Source: Anaerocolumna sedimenticola
Lineage (GTDB): Bacteria; Bacillota; Clostridia; Lachnospirales; Lachnospiraceae
Assembly (NCBI RefSeq): GCF_009931695.1
Contig: NZ_CP048000.1
Span: 1,391,001-1,455,000, forward strand
Reading direction: 5' to 3'
DNA length: 64,000 bases
In this document: in pieces, positions 16,456-25,606 of the stretch
Layout of the letters: each line of letters begins with the position of its first letter
Numbering within the stretch: the stretch's first letter is position 1
Position numbers and translations under genes: made by a program
The notes under the pieces: generated by a model
What the model was told of the DNA's origin: nothing
The model's input: only the letters and a program-made list of their open reading frames with translations
Databases searched by the model: none

Positions 16456-16710
16456 TTAAAAATATTTTACAGTTACTTGTTTACCCATTTTCATTACCGT
16501 ATCTTTAATCTGTTCCACCAGATGCATACGGATACTTAAATCAAAAGGTAAACCTGGATTTTGATGAGCTTCATTTATTGCCTTACCGACATATAAATTT
16601 AAAACAGTACAATCTTCTATTATCATCTTTGCTACTTTCGACCCGCCGTTGTCTTTATCTAATTCCTCAAAGAAGTATTCATCTACGTTACCCTCAACAT
16701 AATGTTTCAT
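16456..16710 (-). CDS. Unknown 84-residue protein of the hydrogenase regulatory group
   Basis: Not recognised. It is acidic at the N-terminus (YVEGNVDEYFFEELDKDNGGS) and has a helix around ECD-type residues (KMIIEDCTVLNLYVGKAINEA) and a short basic end (KMGKQVTVKYF). There are no membrane segments and only one cysteine, so it is not a ferredoxin. ATG at 16710 is given; a TTG three codons upstream is the alternative and neither has a strong ribosome site. It lies 23 bases after the SpoIIE-type phosphatase, which suggests a partner or substrate of that enzyme. That is inference from position. Confidence 0.6.
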   Translation of the reverse strand: MKHYVEGNVDEYFFEELDKDNGGSKVAKMIIEDCTVLNLYVGKAINEAHQNPGLPFDLSIRMHLVEQIKDTVMKMGKQVTVKYF

Positions 16711-16733
16711 TAAAACCAATGCTCTGGATAAGG

Positions 16734-17627
16734 TTAATACTCCTCGGTTACAAGATCAATATCATCGATCCAGGCAATAGGAGGAAGAGCGGGATCCGTA
16801 TAATTTAATGAAGTTTTTATAGGTTTATCCATTATCCTGGAAGCGATATTGGCACTTGTTCCTCCGCAGATAATTTTCTTTGACGTATCTTTCATGAACT
16901 CATGAATCATATACGCATCATCTGCTTTGTCGGAGGGGGGACCGGTTAATAAATTTATGACTTTGGTGTTAATAATCCGTGCTACCGCTACCGTTGTATC
17001 ATCTCCCGGAATCTGCATGTATAAATCATCGCAGGCTTTGGTAAGAATGGTAGCAAGTCTGGAAGCGGAGAGGGTTTCCCTCATGGCATTCAGCGCATAA
17101 TCAGCCATGCTTTTCCAGGTCCATCCGAAGTTTAATAACTGTCCCACACCGGCATGGATTACGCCATCGCTCATCAGAATAAAACAGTCGTTAATCGTTA
17201 CCTGAAAACGGTATTCACGAATCGTTTTATTTTCAATAATTCTTTCCTGGTACGGAATTTCTAAAAGCTTGCCATTCCGGATAAATACACAGCTTGGGTT
17301 GTCAAATTCAACCAGGTAAGCTTCTCCGTTATGAAATATCTGCAGGATACTGAAAGTGGAATATGCAACCTGGCGTACCTGGCATACGGGAAGAGTTTTA
17401 GCTATGGTTTCCACACAGTCGTCAATACTGGCTCCGTTTAAAAACATAGTGCCAAGTATTTTAGAGGTCAGGGTAGCCAGTATATTCGCTTTTACCCCGC
17501 TTCCCATACCATCGGCTAAAATCATAATATTGGAATCATCTGTTTTTAAAAGTTCAACTTTATCTCCGCAAAGTTCTTCATGATGCTTATTTAAACTTTT
17601 ATAAGAAGCATCGATACTTACATTCAT
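16734..17627 (-). CDS. SpoIIE/PP2C-type serine phosphatase
   Basis: PP2C-like phosphatase domain with metal-binding aspartates: MILADGMGSGVKAN near residue 48 and FILMSDGVIHAG in the middle, plus DDTTVAVARI near the end. About 70 more residues contain ICGGTSANIASR. It has no transmembrane or sensor domain. ATG at 17627 is chosen for its AAAGGAG site; the frame extends 12 codons upstream. In partner-switching systems such enzymes dephosphorylate an anti-anti-sigma protein. Here the nearest kinase-like partner is the RsbW-like ATPase at 11723. A homologous phosphatase accompanies the Hfs-type hydrogenases of other clostridia. Confidence 0.9.
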   Translation of the reverse strand: MNVSIDASYKSLNKHHEELCGDKVELLKTDDSNIMILADGMGSGVKANILATLTSKILGTMFLNGASIDDCVETIAKTLPVCQVRQVAYSTFSILQIFHNGEAYLVEFDNPSCVFIRNGKLLEIPYQERIIENKTIREYRFQVTINDCFILMSDGVIHAGVGQLLNFGWTWKSMADYALNAMRETLSASRLATILTKACDDLYMQIPGDDTTVAVARIINTKVINLLTGPPSDKADDAYMIHEFMKDTSKKIICGGTSANIASRIMDKPIKTSLNYTDPALPPIAWIDDIDLVTEEY

Positions 17628-17709
17628 ATCCGGCTCCTTTCCGCCGTTATACGCTTTAGGCAATTACGAAACAAGATCATTACATTTTATATGCCATGCA
17701 ACTAATATC

Positions 17710-17754
17710 ATTTCAGAGCTGAATCTACCCTAAAGGTAACTGAAGCTCTGAAAT
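17710..17754. other. Hairpin between sensory hydrogenase and phosphatase genes
   Basis: Perfect 11-bp stem ATTTCAGAGCT (17710-17720) with AGCTCTGAAAT (17744-17754) and a 23-nt loop. No T-run follows on the minus strand, so it looks like a processing or stability element rather than a terminator in the 180-base gap. Confidence 0.55.
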
Positions 17755-17807
17755 TCGTATAAATGTATGATATATTCAGAAAACTATATAGTTTCACAAT
17801 TGTCTAA

Positions 17808-19553
17808 TTATACAGTTTTCTTTTTTGGCTGTTCAATTCCATCATAAAGAATGGTATCTCTGAGTTTCGTTAAGGTTACTTTCGTTTCTGCGGTTGTTTC
17901 CCCTAATAAGCCTGCTATCTGCTGGGCAACCAGCATCTGTTTATCAATTACTTTCTGGGCCATTTCTATGGTATCAACTTTTACTTTATAAGCCTGTTTT
18001 ATTTTCTCTTCTTCCATGGTAATATCCTGAAAGATACCAAGTACTGCATTCTGTTCCTGTACGTAGACGATATTCTGCAGGGTGGTAAGGCCGATTTCCG
18101 GATATTCCACTTTCTTACCCATAATTGGGTTATGACTGCTTAATACCTCAAGAAAATCCGTATGATTTATTATTTCATACAAGTACATTTCTTTTGCTTT
18201 GCATCTGGGGATATGAAAATAACTTTCAGCCGCACCGCTGAATTCCACTATTTTTAATTCGGAATCTGCTAATATTATGATGTTGGGGGTTGTATCCAGA
18301 ACAACATTGGCCATTGACTGGGCTTTCTCATGCATATATGGAATACACATGGTAAGTTCGGCTTTACCCTGGTAAACAGCAATTGCTTTCTCTCTGCAGC
18401 TGGAATAACCGCAGGCACCGCAGTTTAATTCATCTTCCGGTTTTGTTTTGCCGATTTTGCTTAGTATATGGTTGATCTCTTCTTCAGAGGGTAGAGGATC
18501 CTTAGGGGAACGGTTTAAGAATACTTTATGAAAAGATATACCTTTTGCGCGGTCATAAAAGTCAGGATCACTTAGAGGTTTTTTGGGGACAGCCTCTTCC
18601 AAGTCCAGCTTTACTTTAAAGCGGGATATAGATTCCCTGTCAACGGCAGAACCTTTAATACAGCCTCCGTTACAGATATCGGCCTCTATAAAGCAGCCGG
18701 ATACCTCACCCCGTTCCATGCTTTCAAATAATTCAATACAATTTTTAATTCCATGAACATAAAATTTACGGTAGTTATCCGGCTTTTTCTTAGAGGTTAC
18801 GACGGAGGATAAAACTCCGCTGCTAATAGGATATAACCGGTTAACCTGGGGATCCGGATTATGGGGCAGGGTATCCTCCTGTTCCATAATATCAATATTT
18901 TTTTCTTTTAACCATTGTTCCACTTCGGGGAAATTAATAACTGCATCGACAAATCCAACGGTTCTGGGGTCACTTTCCGCTTCCCTTTTTTTAGCGATGC
19001 AGGGGCCTAAGAATACAATCTTTACATCATGGCCTAATTCTTTCCGGATTAGTTTGCCGTGGGCAATCATGGGAGAATCTACTGGGGCCATATATTTTGT
19101 AAGGCTGGGATAATAGATTTCTATTAAATCATTTACACTGGGACAACAAGTTGTAATTATATTATTCATTGTACCGGCTGTCAATAATTTTTCATATTCT
19201 TCCGTTACAAATGCTGCACCTTCAGCCGTTTCCCGTACCATGGAAAATCCAAGTTTCATCAATGCTGTGATGACCTGTCCGGGAGTTTTATATTTTAATA
19301 TACCAAGATAGGCGGGAGCAATGGATATTACAGTGGGAATATTATCTCTTAGATAACCTTTTACTTTATCCAGATCGCTGATAAATGTCTTGGCATTCTG
19401 GGGACAGGCTTCAAGACAATGCCCGCATAGAATACATTTATCATTCATAATCTGTGCCTGTTCATTTTTTACCGTAATAGCTTTTACTTCGCAGGTACGG
19501 ACACATTTATAACAATTTCTGCACTTTGCTTCTTTAAAGCCGATTACATTCAT
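17808..19553 (-). CDS. PAS-domain [FeFe]-hydrogenase, sensory type (HydS/HfsA-B-like)
   Basis: Domain order: two [4Fe-4S] motifs (CRNCYKCVRTCEV, CILCGHCLEACP), a hydrogenase domain, a four-Cys FeS domain (CGACGYSSCREKAIAVYQG), then a PAS domain (about residues 415-520) and a C-terminal helix. H-cluster loops are TTCCPSV (Cys136-Cys137), GPCIAKKREAE and ICNGGCIKGSAV. The PAS domain (IIILADSELKIVEFSGAAESYF) could relay redox or H2 state to a partner, since there is no kinase or output domain in the protein itself. Family knowledge: PAS-linked [FeFe] enzymes are proposed H2 sensors controlling other hydrogenase genes. Overlaps the [2Fe-2S] gene by 4 bases. Confidence 0.92.
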   Translation of the reverse strand: MNVIGFKEAKCRNCYKCVRTCEVKAITVKNEQAQIMNDKCILCGHCLEACPQNAKTFISDLDKVKGYLRDNIPTVISIAPAYLGILKYKTPGQVITALMKLGFSMVRETAEGAAFVTEEYEKLLTAGTMNNIITTCCPSVNDLIEIYYPSLTKYMAPVDSPMIAHGKLIRKELGHDVKIVFLGPCIAKKREAESDPRTVGFVDAVINFPEVEQWLKEKNIDIMEQEDTLPHNPDPQVNRLYPISSGVLSSVVTSKKKPDNYRKFYVHGIKNCIELFESMERGEVSGCFIEADICNGGCIKGSAVDRESISRFKVKLDLEEAVPKKPLSDPDFYDRAKGISFHKVFLNRSPKDPLPSEEEINHILSKIGKTKPEDELNCGACGYSSCREKAIAVYQGKAELTMCIPYMHEKAQSMANVVLDTTPNIIILADSELKIVEFSGAAESYFHIPRCKAKEMYLYEIINHTDFLEVLSSHNPIMGKKVEYPEIGLTTLQNIVYVQEQNAVLGIFQDITMEEEKIKQAYKVKVDTIEMAQKVIDKQMLVAQQIAGLLGETTAETKVTLTKLRDTILYDGIEQPKKKTV

Positions 19554-19795
19554 TCAGTCAGCCTCCCAAGTACTTCTTCATTAAAAAAAGCCTCTGTGTT
19601 ATCCGGGGATAAGGAAAATAAGGTTTCCCCTAATTTTACGCAAACACCCTTTACACATTGCCCAATACAAAAGGAACCATTTAATTCTACCTTATCGTCT
19701 AATTTATGTAAAGTAATAAGTCTTTCCAAAGTCTGAACAATTTCCCTTGAACCTTTTAAATGACAGGAACTCCCAATACATATTGTGATAACCAT
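19550..19795 (-). CDS. [2Fe-2S] thioredoxin-like ferredoxin
   Basis: An 81-residue protein with CIGSSCHLKGS and GSFCIGQCVKGVCV, the four-cysteine pattern of thioredoxin-like [2Fe-2S] ferredoxins such as the NuoE C-terminal domain. It starts after AGGAGG and its last 4 bases overlap the PAS-hydrogenase start (ATGA arrangement), so the two are co-translated. It probably delivers electrons to, or takes them from, the sensory hydrogenase. It is the first gene of the minus-strand regulatory group. Confidence 0.88.
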   Translation of the reverse strand: MVITICIGSSCHLKGSREIVQTLERLITLHKLDDKVELNGSFCIGQCVKGVCVKLGETLFSLSPDNTEAFFNEEVLGRLTE

Positions 19796-20153
19796 ACCTT
19801 TATCCTCCTAATAAAGATTGTTTTTTATTTAACAATGTCTGAACATAATTCTAGCACTTATATATATTACTGTCAAAGGGTATTTGAGATAGTACTTCCA
19901 TTTCGTTAGCAACCGAGCCGAAATTATCCCAAGCACCGACGAGCGGGTATACTATACCGGATATCGTGAGCCCAATTACGGTAAAATAAAATACCACAGA
20001 AGCTGAAAGATTAATCTAAATTGTTAGTATCGTATTTTTGCAAGCTGTAAAAGGTGAGGAATTTCTACACTGCACATAAAACTTTTCGGTTGTAATCATA
20101 CTATGATATGATATAATAAATGAAGAGAAAAATTTGACAAAGGAGCCAGATAT
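19796..20153. promoter_or_regulatory. Divergent promoter region, with asnS promoter
   Basis: About 360 bases between the divergent ferredoxin and asnS genes. For asnS a TTGTAA (20090-20095), 16-base spacer and TATAAT (20112-20117) are visible. No T-box motif (AGGGTGGNACCGCG) is present. The minus-strand promoter was not resolved. Confidence 0.55.
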
Positions 20154-21545
20154 ATGGATTTGATTACAGTTCGGGAATTGTATAGAGAAAAAGAAAAATT
20201 TATCGGTAAAAACATAAAGGCTGGAGGCTGGGTAAGAAGTATCAGGGACTCGAAAGCTTTCGGTTTTATCGTATTGCATGATGGTACTTATTTTGAAACA
20301 TTACAGATTGTTTACCATGACAGCATGGAGAATTTTGCTGAAATATCCAAATTAAAGGTAGGTTCGGCAATTATCGTTGAGGGTGAGCTGGTTGCTACAC
20401 CACAAGCACAGCAGCCTTTTGAAATACAGGCAAAATCGATTGTTATAGAAGGCACATCCACAGCGGATTATCCATTACAGAAGAAACGGCACAGCTTAGA
20501 ATTTTTAAGAACGATTTCACATTTACGTCCAAGAACCAATACGTTTCAGGCAGTATTTCGTGTCCGTTCCCTGATTGCATATGCAATTCATAAGTATTTT
20601 CAGGACAGAGACTTTGTATACGTACACACCCCTTTAATTACAGGAAGTGACGCAGAGGGAGCCGGAGAGATGTTCCAGGTTACGACCCTTGACATGGACA
20701 AGATTCCCAGAACGAAAGAAGGTAAAGTTGATTATACCGAAGATTTCTTTGGCAAAGAAACGAATTTAACTGTCAGCGGGCAGTTAAACGGTGAAACTTA
20801 TGCTATGGCTTTTCGTAATATTTATACCTTTGGACCCACTTTCCGTGCGGAGAATTCCAATACCACACGTCATGCGGCAGAATTCTGGATGATTGAGCCG
20901 GAGATTGCTTTTGCTGATTTAAAAGATGATATGGCGTTAGCGGAAGGAATGATAAAGTTTGTAATCCGTTATGTTTTAGAACATGCACCGGAGGAAATGA
21001 AATTCTTTAATCAATTTGTGGACAAGGGTCTTTTAGAGAGACTGGAACATGTTATGAACTCCGAATTCGGACATGTTACCTATACGGAAGCAATTGAAAT
21101 TCTGGAGAAAAATAATGATAAATTTGAATACAAGGTAAGCTGGGGCTGTGATTTACAGACGGAGCATGAAAGATATTTAACGGAAGAAATTTACAAAAAG
21201 CCGGTATTTGTTACGGACTATCCGAAAGATATCAAAGCCTTTTATATGAAGTTAAATGAAGATAATAAAACCGTTGCCGCTATGGATTTATTAGTACCTG
21301 GCATTGGTGAAATTATCGGAGGAAGCCAGAGAGAGGATAACTATGATAAATTAGTTGCCAGAATGGACGAATTAGGCCTTAAGAAAGAAGACTATGAATT
21401 TTATTTAGACCTTAGAAAATTCGGTTCTGCAAGACATGCCGGATTTGGCTTGGGTTTTGAGCGTTGCGTAATGTATTTAACCGGTATGGGTAATATCAGA
21501 GATGTCATTCCATTTCCACGTACTGTTAACAATTGTGAGTTATAA
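20154..21545 (+). CDS. asnS: Asparaginyl-tRNA synthetase
   Basis: Class II aminoacyl-tRNA synthetase charging tRNA-Asn. The N-terminal OB-fold anticodon domain ([24 protein letters not shown]) is followed by the catalytic domain. That domain contains motif 2 ([29 protein letters not shown]) and motif 3 ([29 protein letters not shown]). The ending RTVNNCEL is typical of bacterial AsnS rather than AspS. At 463 aa it is full length. AAAGGAGCC lies 9 bases before the ATG. It stands alone with its own promoter. Confidence 0.97.
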   Translation: MDLITVRELYREKEKFIGKNIKAGGWVRSIRDSKAFGFIVLHDGTYFETLQIVYHDSMENFAEISKLKVGSAIIVEGELVATPQAQQPFEIQAKSIVIEGTSTADYPLQKKRHSLEFLRTISHLRPRTNTFQAVFRVRSLIAYAIHKYFQDRDFVYVHTPLITGSDAEGAGEMFQVTTLDMDKIPRTKEGKVDYTEDFFGKETNLTVSGQLNGETYAMAFRNIYTFGPTFRAENSNTTRHAAEFWMIEPEIAFADLKDDMALAEGMIKFVIRYVLEHAPEEMKFFNQFVDKGLLERLEHVMNSEFGHVTYTEAIEILEKNNDKFEYKVSWGCDLQTEHERYLTEEIYKKPVFVTDYPKDIKAFYMKLNEDNKTVAAMDLLVPGIGEIIGGSQREDNYDKLVARMDELGLKKEDYEFYLDLRKFGSARHAGFGLGFERCVMYLTGMGNIRDVIPFPRTVNNCEL

Positions 21546-21683
21546 GGTAAATCAATAAAAAACACATCCGATTTGGAAAAAGCAAAAGGATTCTTTACCG
21601 AATTCGTTATGGATTAATGCCTCTATATGGATATGTAAATCATGTCAAAATATATTAAAATTTTATTAAAACCTCATATTATA

Positions 21684-21712
21684 TTGACAATTCAAAAACA
21701 CCATGATATTAT
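21684..21712 (+). promoter_or_regulatory. Promoter of the riboswitch-controlled P-type ATPase
   Basis: TTGACA at 21684-21689, a 17-base spacer, then TATTAT at 21707-21712. Transcription would begin around 21719, just ahead of the riboswitch aptamer. Confidence 0.75.
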
Positions 21713-21724
21713 TTCAAAGTATTA

Positions 21725-21856
21725 AATGAGGGAGTAATTAGCGCTTAAGCAATAGCGTGGTAAGTCAACAATCCTGGCTGATTTACAGTCTGGCTTATCT
21801 TAAAATATGAGACTCATGTACAGAATAAACACTGTACTTGGGTCTTTTCTAATAAA
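21725..21856 (+). ncRNA. yybP-ykoY (manganese) riboswitch aptamer
   Basis: The leader shows the family signature: GAGGGAGTAATTAGCGC near 21728, the GTCAACAATCCTGGC block (about 21765), and ATATGAGACTCATGTACAG (about 21806) with its closing stem CTGTACTTGGGTC. This class binds Mn2+ and usually turns on manganese exporters. ACTGTACTTG (21831-21840) can also pair perfectly with CAAGTACAGT (21863-21872), which is part of the terminator. This gives a clear terminator/antiterminator switch. Confidence 0.9.
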
Positions 21857-21890
21857 AAAGGTCAAGTACAGTAACTTGATCTTTTTTTAT
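21857..21890 (+). terminator. Riboswitch expression-platform terminator
   Basis: Stem AAGGTCAAGT with ACTTGATCTT closing a 6-nt loop, then TTTTTT, ending about 10 bases before the AGGAGG of the ATPase gene. It overlaps the alternative pairing with the aptamer 3' strand. Confidence 0.88.
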
Positions 21891-21903
21891 TAGGAGGATT
21901 TTA

Positions 21904-24551
21904 ATGAGAGAATATTTACAAACATCAGAAGAAGTTTTGCAGAAGTTAAAAACGGAAGCAAGAGGCCTTACAGAGATGGAAGCCGCTAAGCGGCTTACAC
22001 AAAATGGTAAGAATAAATTAAAAGAGGCCGAGAAAGATCCGCTTTTCATCCGTTTCTTAAGCCAGTTAAAAGATCCCATGGTACTTATCCTGATTGCAGC
22101 TGCGCTGATATCCGGTATTACTGCAATATATGCCCATGAATCTTTTGCCGATGTTATCATAATTCTGGCTGTGGTTGTCATTAACTCCATACTTGGTGTA
22201 TATCAGGAAAGTAAGGCAGAAAAAGCAATTGAAGCTCTACAGGCCATTTCGGCGGCAACTTCCAAAGTGATGCGTGACGGAAAACTACAGGTTATAAAAA
22301 GTGAAGATCTGGCAGTAGGTGATATTATTGCTCTGGAAGCCGGTGATTCCGTTCCTGCTGATGCCAGGTTGTTAGACACAGCAAGTATGAAAGTGGAGGA
22401 AGCAGCTTTAACCGGTGAGAGTGTTCCGGTAGATAAGATTATGAATGTCCTTAATCTGGGCGGGCAGAAAGACATTTCTCTTGGTGACCGAAAAAATATG
22501 GTTTACATGGGTAGTACGGTTGTATATGGACGAGGAAATGCTGTAATTACTGCGACAGGTATGGACACGGAGATGGGTAAAATTGCTGATGCCATAACAA
22601 AAGCAAAAGAAAATACCACTCCTCTTCAGCTTAAATTAAACCAGCTTAGTAAAACTTTAAGTTCACTTGTTCTTGGAATCTGTGTTGTTATCTTTTTATT
22701 TAATATCTTCCGTCTTTATCCTGATATTTCAGGGGAAGGTATTCTTGAAACCTTTATGGTGGCCGTATCATTAGCCGTAGCTGCTATCCCGGAAGGACTA
22801 GCAGCAGTGGTAACCATCGTATTATCCATTGGCGTAACCAACATGTCAAAAAGAAGTGCGGTAATCCGAAAATTGACCGCAGTTGAAACATTAGGATGTA
22901 CCAATGTTATCTGCTCCGATAAAACAGGTACATTAACACAGAATAAAATGACCGTCGTAGATAGTTTCTGTAAGGATGAGTTATTGTTAGGCCGTGTTAT
23001 GGCACTTTGCAATGATGCACATCTGAATGATTCCAACGAAGCCGAGGGAGAACCTACGGAAGCGGCACTTGTAAATTATGGCTTTAAGCTTGGAATCCAA
23101 AAAAGTAAAGCGGAGACTGAAATGCCACGTGTAGGGGAAGTACCTTTTGATTCCGGAAGAAAGCTTATGAGTACTATACATAAACTTTCGAATGGCGGCT
23201 TCGAACAATATACAAAAGGTGCTCCGGACGTACTGGCTGCCCGCTGCACCTCTTATTGGGACGGTTCTGATATAAAACCTATGTCAGAAGAAAAAGAAAA
23301 GAAATATTAAATGCCAATAAGAACTTAGCGGATCAGGCATTACGTGTCCTGGCCGGAGCAATTAGAAGATGGGAGCAAATGCCGGAGGATATATCGTCAG
23401 AATCTTTGGAACAGGGGCTTTGTTTCGTAGGGTTAACCGGAATGATTGACCCAATCCGACCTGAAGTAAAACCGGCCATAACCGAATGTAAGGCAGCCGG
23501 TATCCGTACGGTTATGATTACCGGTGACCACAAGGATACGGCCGTTGCCATTGCAAAACAGTTAGGTATTATTAAAGAGGCATCGGAGGCTTTAACGGGA
23601 GCGGAACTGACTGAGTTAAGCGATGAACAGTTGGATAAGGATATTGTAAAATATTCCGTTTATGCCCGTGTACAGCCCGAACATAAAGTACGAATTGTGA
23701 AAGCATGGCAGAGTAAGGGGATGATCGTTGCCATGACCGGTGACGGTGTAAATGATGCTCCGTCAATTAAAACAGCTGATATCGGTATCGGTATGGGTAT
23801 CACGGGAACAGATGTTACGAAAAATGTTGCAGACATGGTACTGGCAGATGATAATTTTGCTACGATTGTAAATGCGGTAGAGGAAGGACGCCGTATCTAC
23901 GATAACATTCGCAAAGCAATTCAGTTCCTGTTATCTTCCAACTTATCCGAGGTGTTATCCATCTTTATATCCACATTACTGGGATTTACAATCTTAAAGC
24001 CGGTTCATTTACTTTGGATCAATCTGATTACCGATACTTTTCCGGCGGTCGCACTTGGAATGGAAAAAGAAGAAGCAGATACGATGAACCGTCCTCCCAG
24101 AAATGCAAAGGAAGGAATATTTTCAAGAGGGCTGGGTTTTGATGTTATCTGGCAGGGGGTAATGATTACCGGATTGACTGTAATAGCATATTTTGTCGGC
24201 CACTATATGGAGGCGGGTGTTTTTGAAATTGCCGAAAGTCCTGATGGTATCACAATGGCATTCTTAACACTTTCCATGGCAGAAATGTTCCATTCCCTGA
24301 ATATGAGAAGCAGACGCCAGTCCTTATTCCGGATAAAGCATCATAATAAATATTTATATGGAGCTATGATAGCTTCCTTTATTTTAACAACTGCGGTAAT
24401 ATTTGTTCCACCGCTAGCAAAAGCTTTCCAGTTTGAGAGTATATCCCCTATAGAATATCTGGCTGCGATGGGACTTGGTATTGTGGTTATTCCGATTGTG
24501 GAAATCGTTAAATTTTTTCAAAGAAAGAGTGATAAGAAGGAAGAAAAATAG
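21904..24551 (+). pseudogene. P-type cation-transporting ATPase (Ca2+/Mn2+ type), frameshifted
   Basis: Together the two frames encode a complete PMCA/PacL-like P2A ATPase of about 880 residues. Part 1 (21904-23310) holds the actuator TGES loop, four membrane helices with AAIPEGL and the phosphorylation site Asp339 in CSDKTGTLT. Part 2 (frame open from about 23302 to 24551) holds TGDHKDTA, the hinge TGDGVNDAP and the C-terminal membrane helices. The frame changes in the A-rich stretch 23291-23303 (GAAAAAGAAAAGAAA); restoring one A reads KEILNANKNLADQALRVL without a break. As written neither half can work alone. The Mn2+-type riboswitch suggests manganese (or Mn/Ca) export. Alternatives are a sequencing undercall or -1 ribosomal slippage at A-AAG. 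Confidence 0.9.
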
Positions 24552-24597
24552 TAGTAATTATTTTCTTGCTGTTAAAGTGGCTGCCCGTTAAGAAATC

Positions 24598-24723
24598 AGG
24601 GCTGTTGTAAAATCATAATTTATCTTACTTGGAATAGAATATAGTTAACACTCACAGATATTTTAAAGTATAACTATATTCATAATCCATGTAAAGATAG
24701 GTTAATAATTTTGCAGCAGCCCT
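24598..24723. repeat. 126-bp imperfect palindrome with GGCTGTTG/CAGCAGCC ends, acting as terminator
   Basis: The first half (AGGGCTGTTGTAAAATC ... ATATAGTTAAC) pairs with the second half back to GATTTTGCAGCAGCCCT-like sequence, giving a nearly continuous stem around 24655-24665. CTCTTTTTT follows, so it can terminate the ATPase transcript. The ends match those of the element at 44651-44721, suggesting a small mobile or MITE-like family. Confidence 0.75.
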
Positions 24724-24734
24724 CTTTTTTGATA

Positions 24735-25220
24735 TCATGTATTATATTTAAAAATAATGTTCCTGTAATTATTAAGTACAAATAATAATAGTAATCCCAA
24801 TAACCCGCAGGATATCACTTCTCCTATGCCAACAGTCAACATCATAAAAGGAATGGGCAAAACAAAAGCATAAGCATACCGAAGTATCCAGGGGACAATA
24901 ATTGTGTTGGCTAAGATGGGTGGAATGGGAACAAGGAATTTATGCTTTCTTAATACGTAAGAACCAATTGCTCCGATTAAGGTAGCCAGGGATCCAAATA
25001 TAATGTCCAGCATATCTGCGCCGGTAAGTAAATTGGCTAATAAGCATCCGATTGTTACTCCCGGTATGGCAGCAGGTGTGAAATAAGGTAAAATGGTTAG
25101 TGCTTCCGCTATTCTTACCTGTACATAAGAAAAGCTGATTGGTTTAAACACATAAACCAGTACCACATAGATAGCTGCAATCAGGGCAGCCTGTGTGATG
25201 AATAAAGTTTTGTTTTTCAT
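24735..25220 (-). CDS. queT: Queuosine-precursor transporter QueT
   Basis: A 161-residue integral membrane protein with five or six hydrophobic segments and the QueT-family motifs VRIAEALTILPYFTPAAIPG and GCLLANLLTGAD. QueT is the substrate-binding (S) component of an energy-coupling-factor transporter that takes up preQ0/preQ1 or related queuine precursors. The shared ECF ATPases would be encoded elsewhere. The preQ1-I riboswitch in its leader, overlapping the ribosome site, independently supports the assignment. It is monocistronic. Confidence 0.95.
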   Translation of the reverse strand: MKNKTLFITQAALIAAIYVVLVYVFKPISFSYVQVRIAEALTILPYFTPAAIPGVTIGCLLANLLTGADMLDIIFGSLATLIGAIGSYVLRKHKFLVPIPPILANTIIVPWILRYAYAFVLPIPFMMLTVGIGEVISCGLLGLLLLFVLNNYRNIIFKYNT

Positions 25221-25228
25221 ATGAAATT

Positions 25229-25272
25229 CTCCTTTAGTTTTGTTTTACGTCAGGAAGGTTGCGAACTGACGT
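25229..25272 (-). ncRNA. preQ1-I riboswitch overlapping the queT ribosome site
   Basis: On the minus strand, stem ACGTCAG/CTGACGT (25272-25266 with 25253-25247) encloses the loop TTCGCAACCTTC. It is followed by the A-rich tail AAAACAAAACTAAAGGAG, which contains the ribosome site. Layout and the TTCGCA and AAAACAA elements match the compact preQ1-I class. Ligand binding would fold the tail into the pseudoknot and block translation initiation. Confidence 0.85.
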
Positions 25273-25319
25273 TATGTGACTGATGCAAGCCTTGATTTAT
25301 AAGAGTTTGCGACTTATTA

Positions 25320-25347
25320 AGTATAACATGAAAATGGGGGTTGTCAA
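25320..25347 (-). promoter_or_regulatory. queT promoter
   Basis: On the minus strand TTGACA (25347-25342), a 16-base spacer, then TATACT (25325-25320). The transcript would start near 25313, leaving a leader of about 93 nt that contains the riboswitch. Between here and the terminator at 25589 nothing else was recognised. Confidence 0.75.
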
Positions 25348-25544
25348 GAGTTGACTCAAATTTTGACTCAACTTATGAGAATAAACTGAGAATAAGAGAT
25401 GGAATCAGATAAAAGAAATGGAGCGTGTATCATTCGGCTAAACATTGCTAAAGTGATTTGAATAACCCCAACAGCAATCAAACCCAAATGAAGAGAAATT
25501 GGAATTTTGCAGCGGCTTTGGAATAACTACAGCATAATTCATAA

Positions 25545-25589
25545 AAACACCTCGCAATAAATTGGTTCATAATGAATTGCGAGGTGTTT
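25545..25589 (-). terminator. Terminator of the FliD-like gene
   Basis: Perfect 14-bp stem AAACACCTCGCAAT (25545-25558) with ATTGCGAGGTGTTT (25576-25589), followed on the minus strand by TTTTATG. It is 18 bases from the stop codon. Confidence 0.85.
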
Positions 25590-25606
25590 ATCCTGTCAGA
25601 TATTTT

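Noticed and set aside
19796..20153. T-box in front of asnS
   Set aside because: The T-box core motif and specifier arrangement are not present in the leader.
23291..23310. Programmed -1 frameshift as the main explanation for the ATPase
   Set aside because: No canonical A-AAA-AAG heptamer or downstream stem seen, and five other genes show the same single-base loss without any slippery context, so a common cause is more likely.
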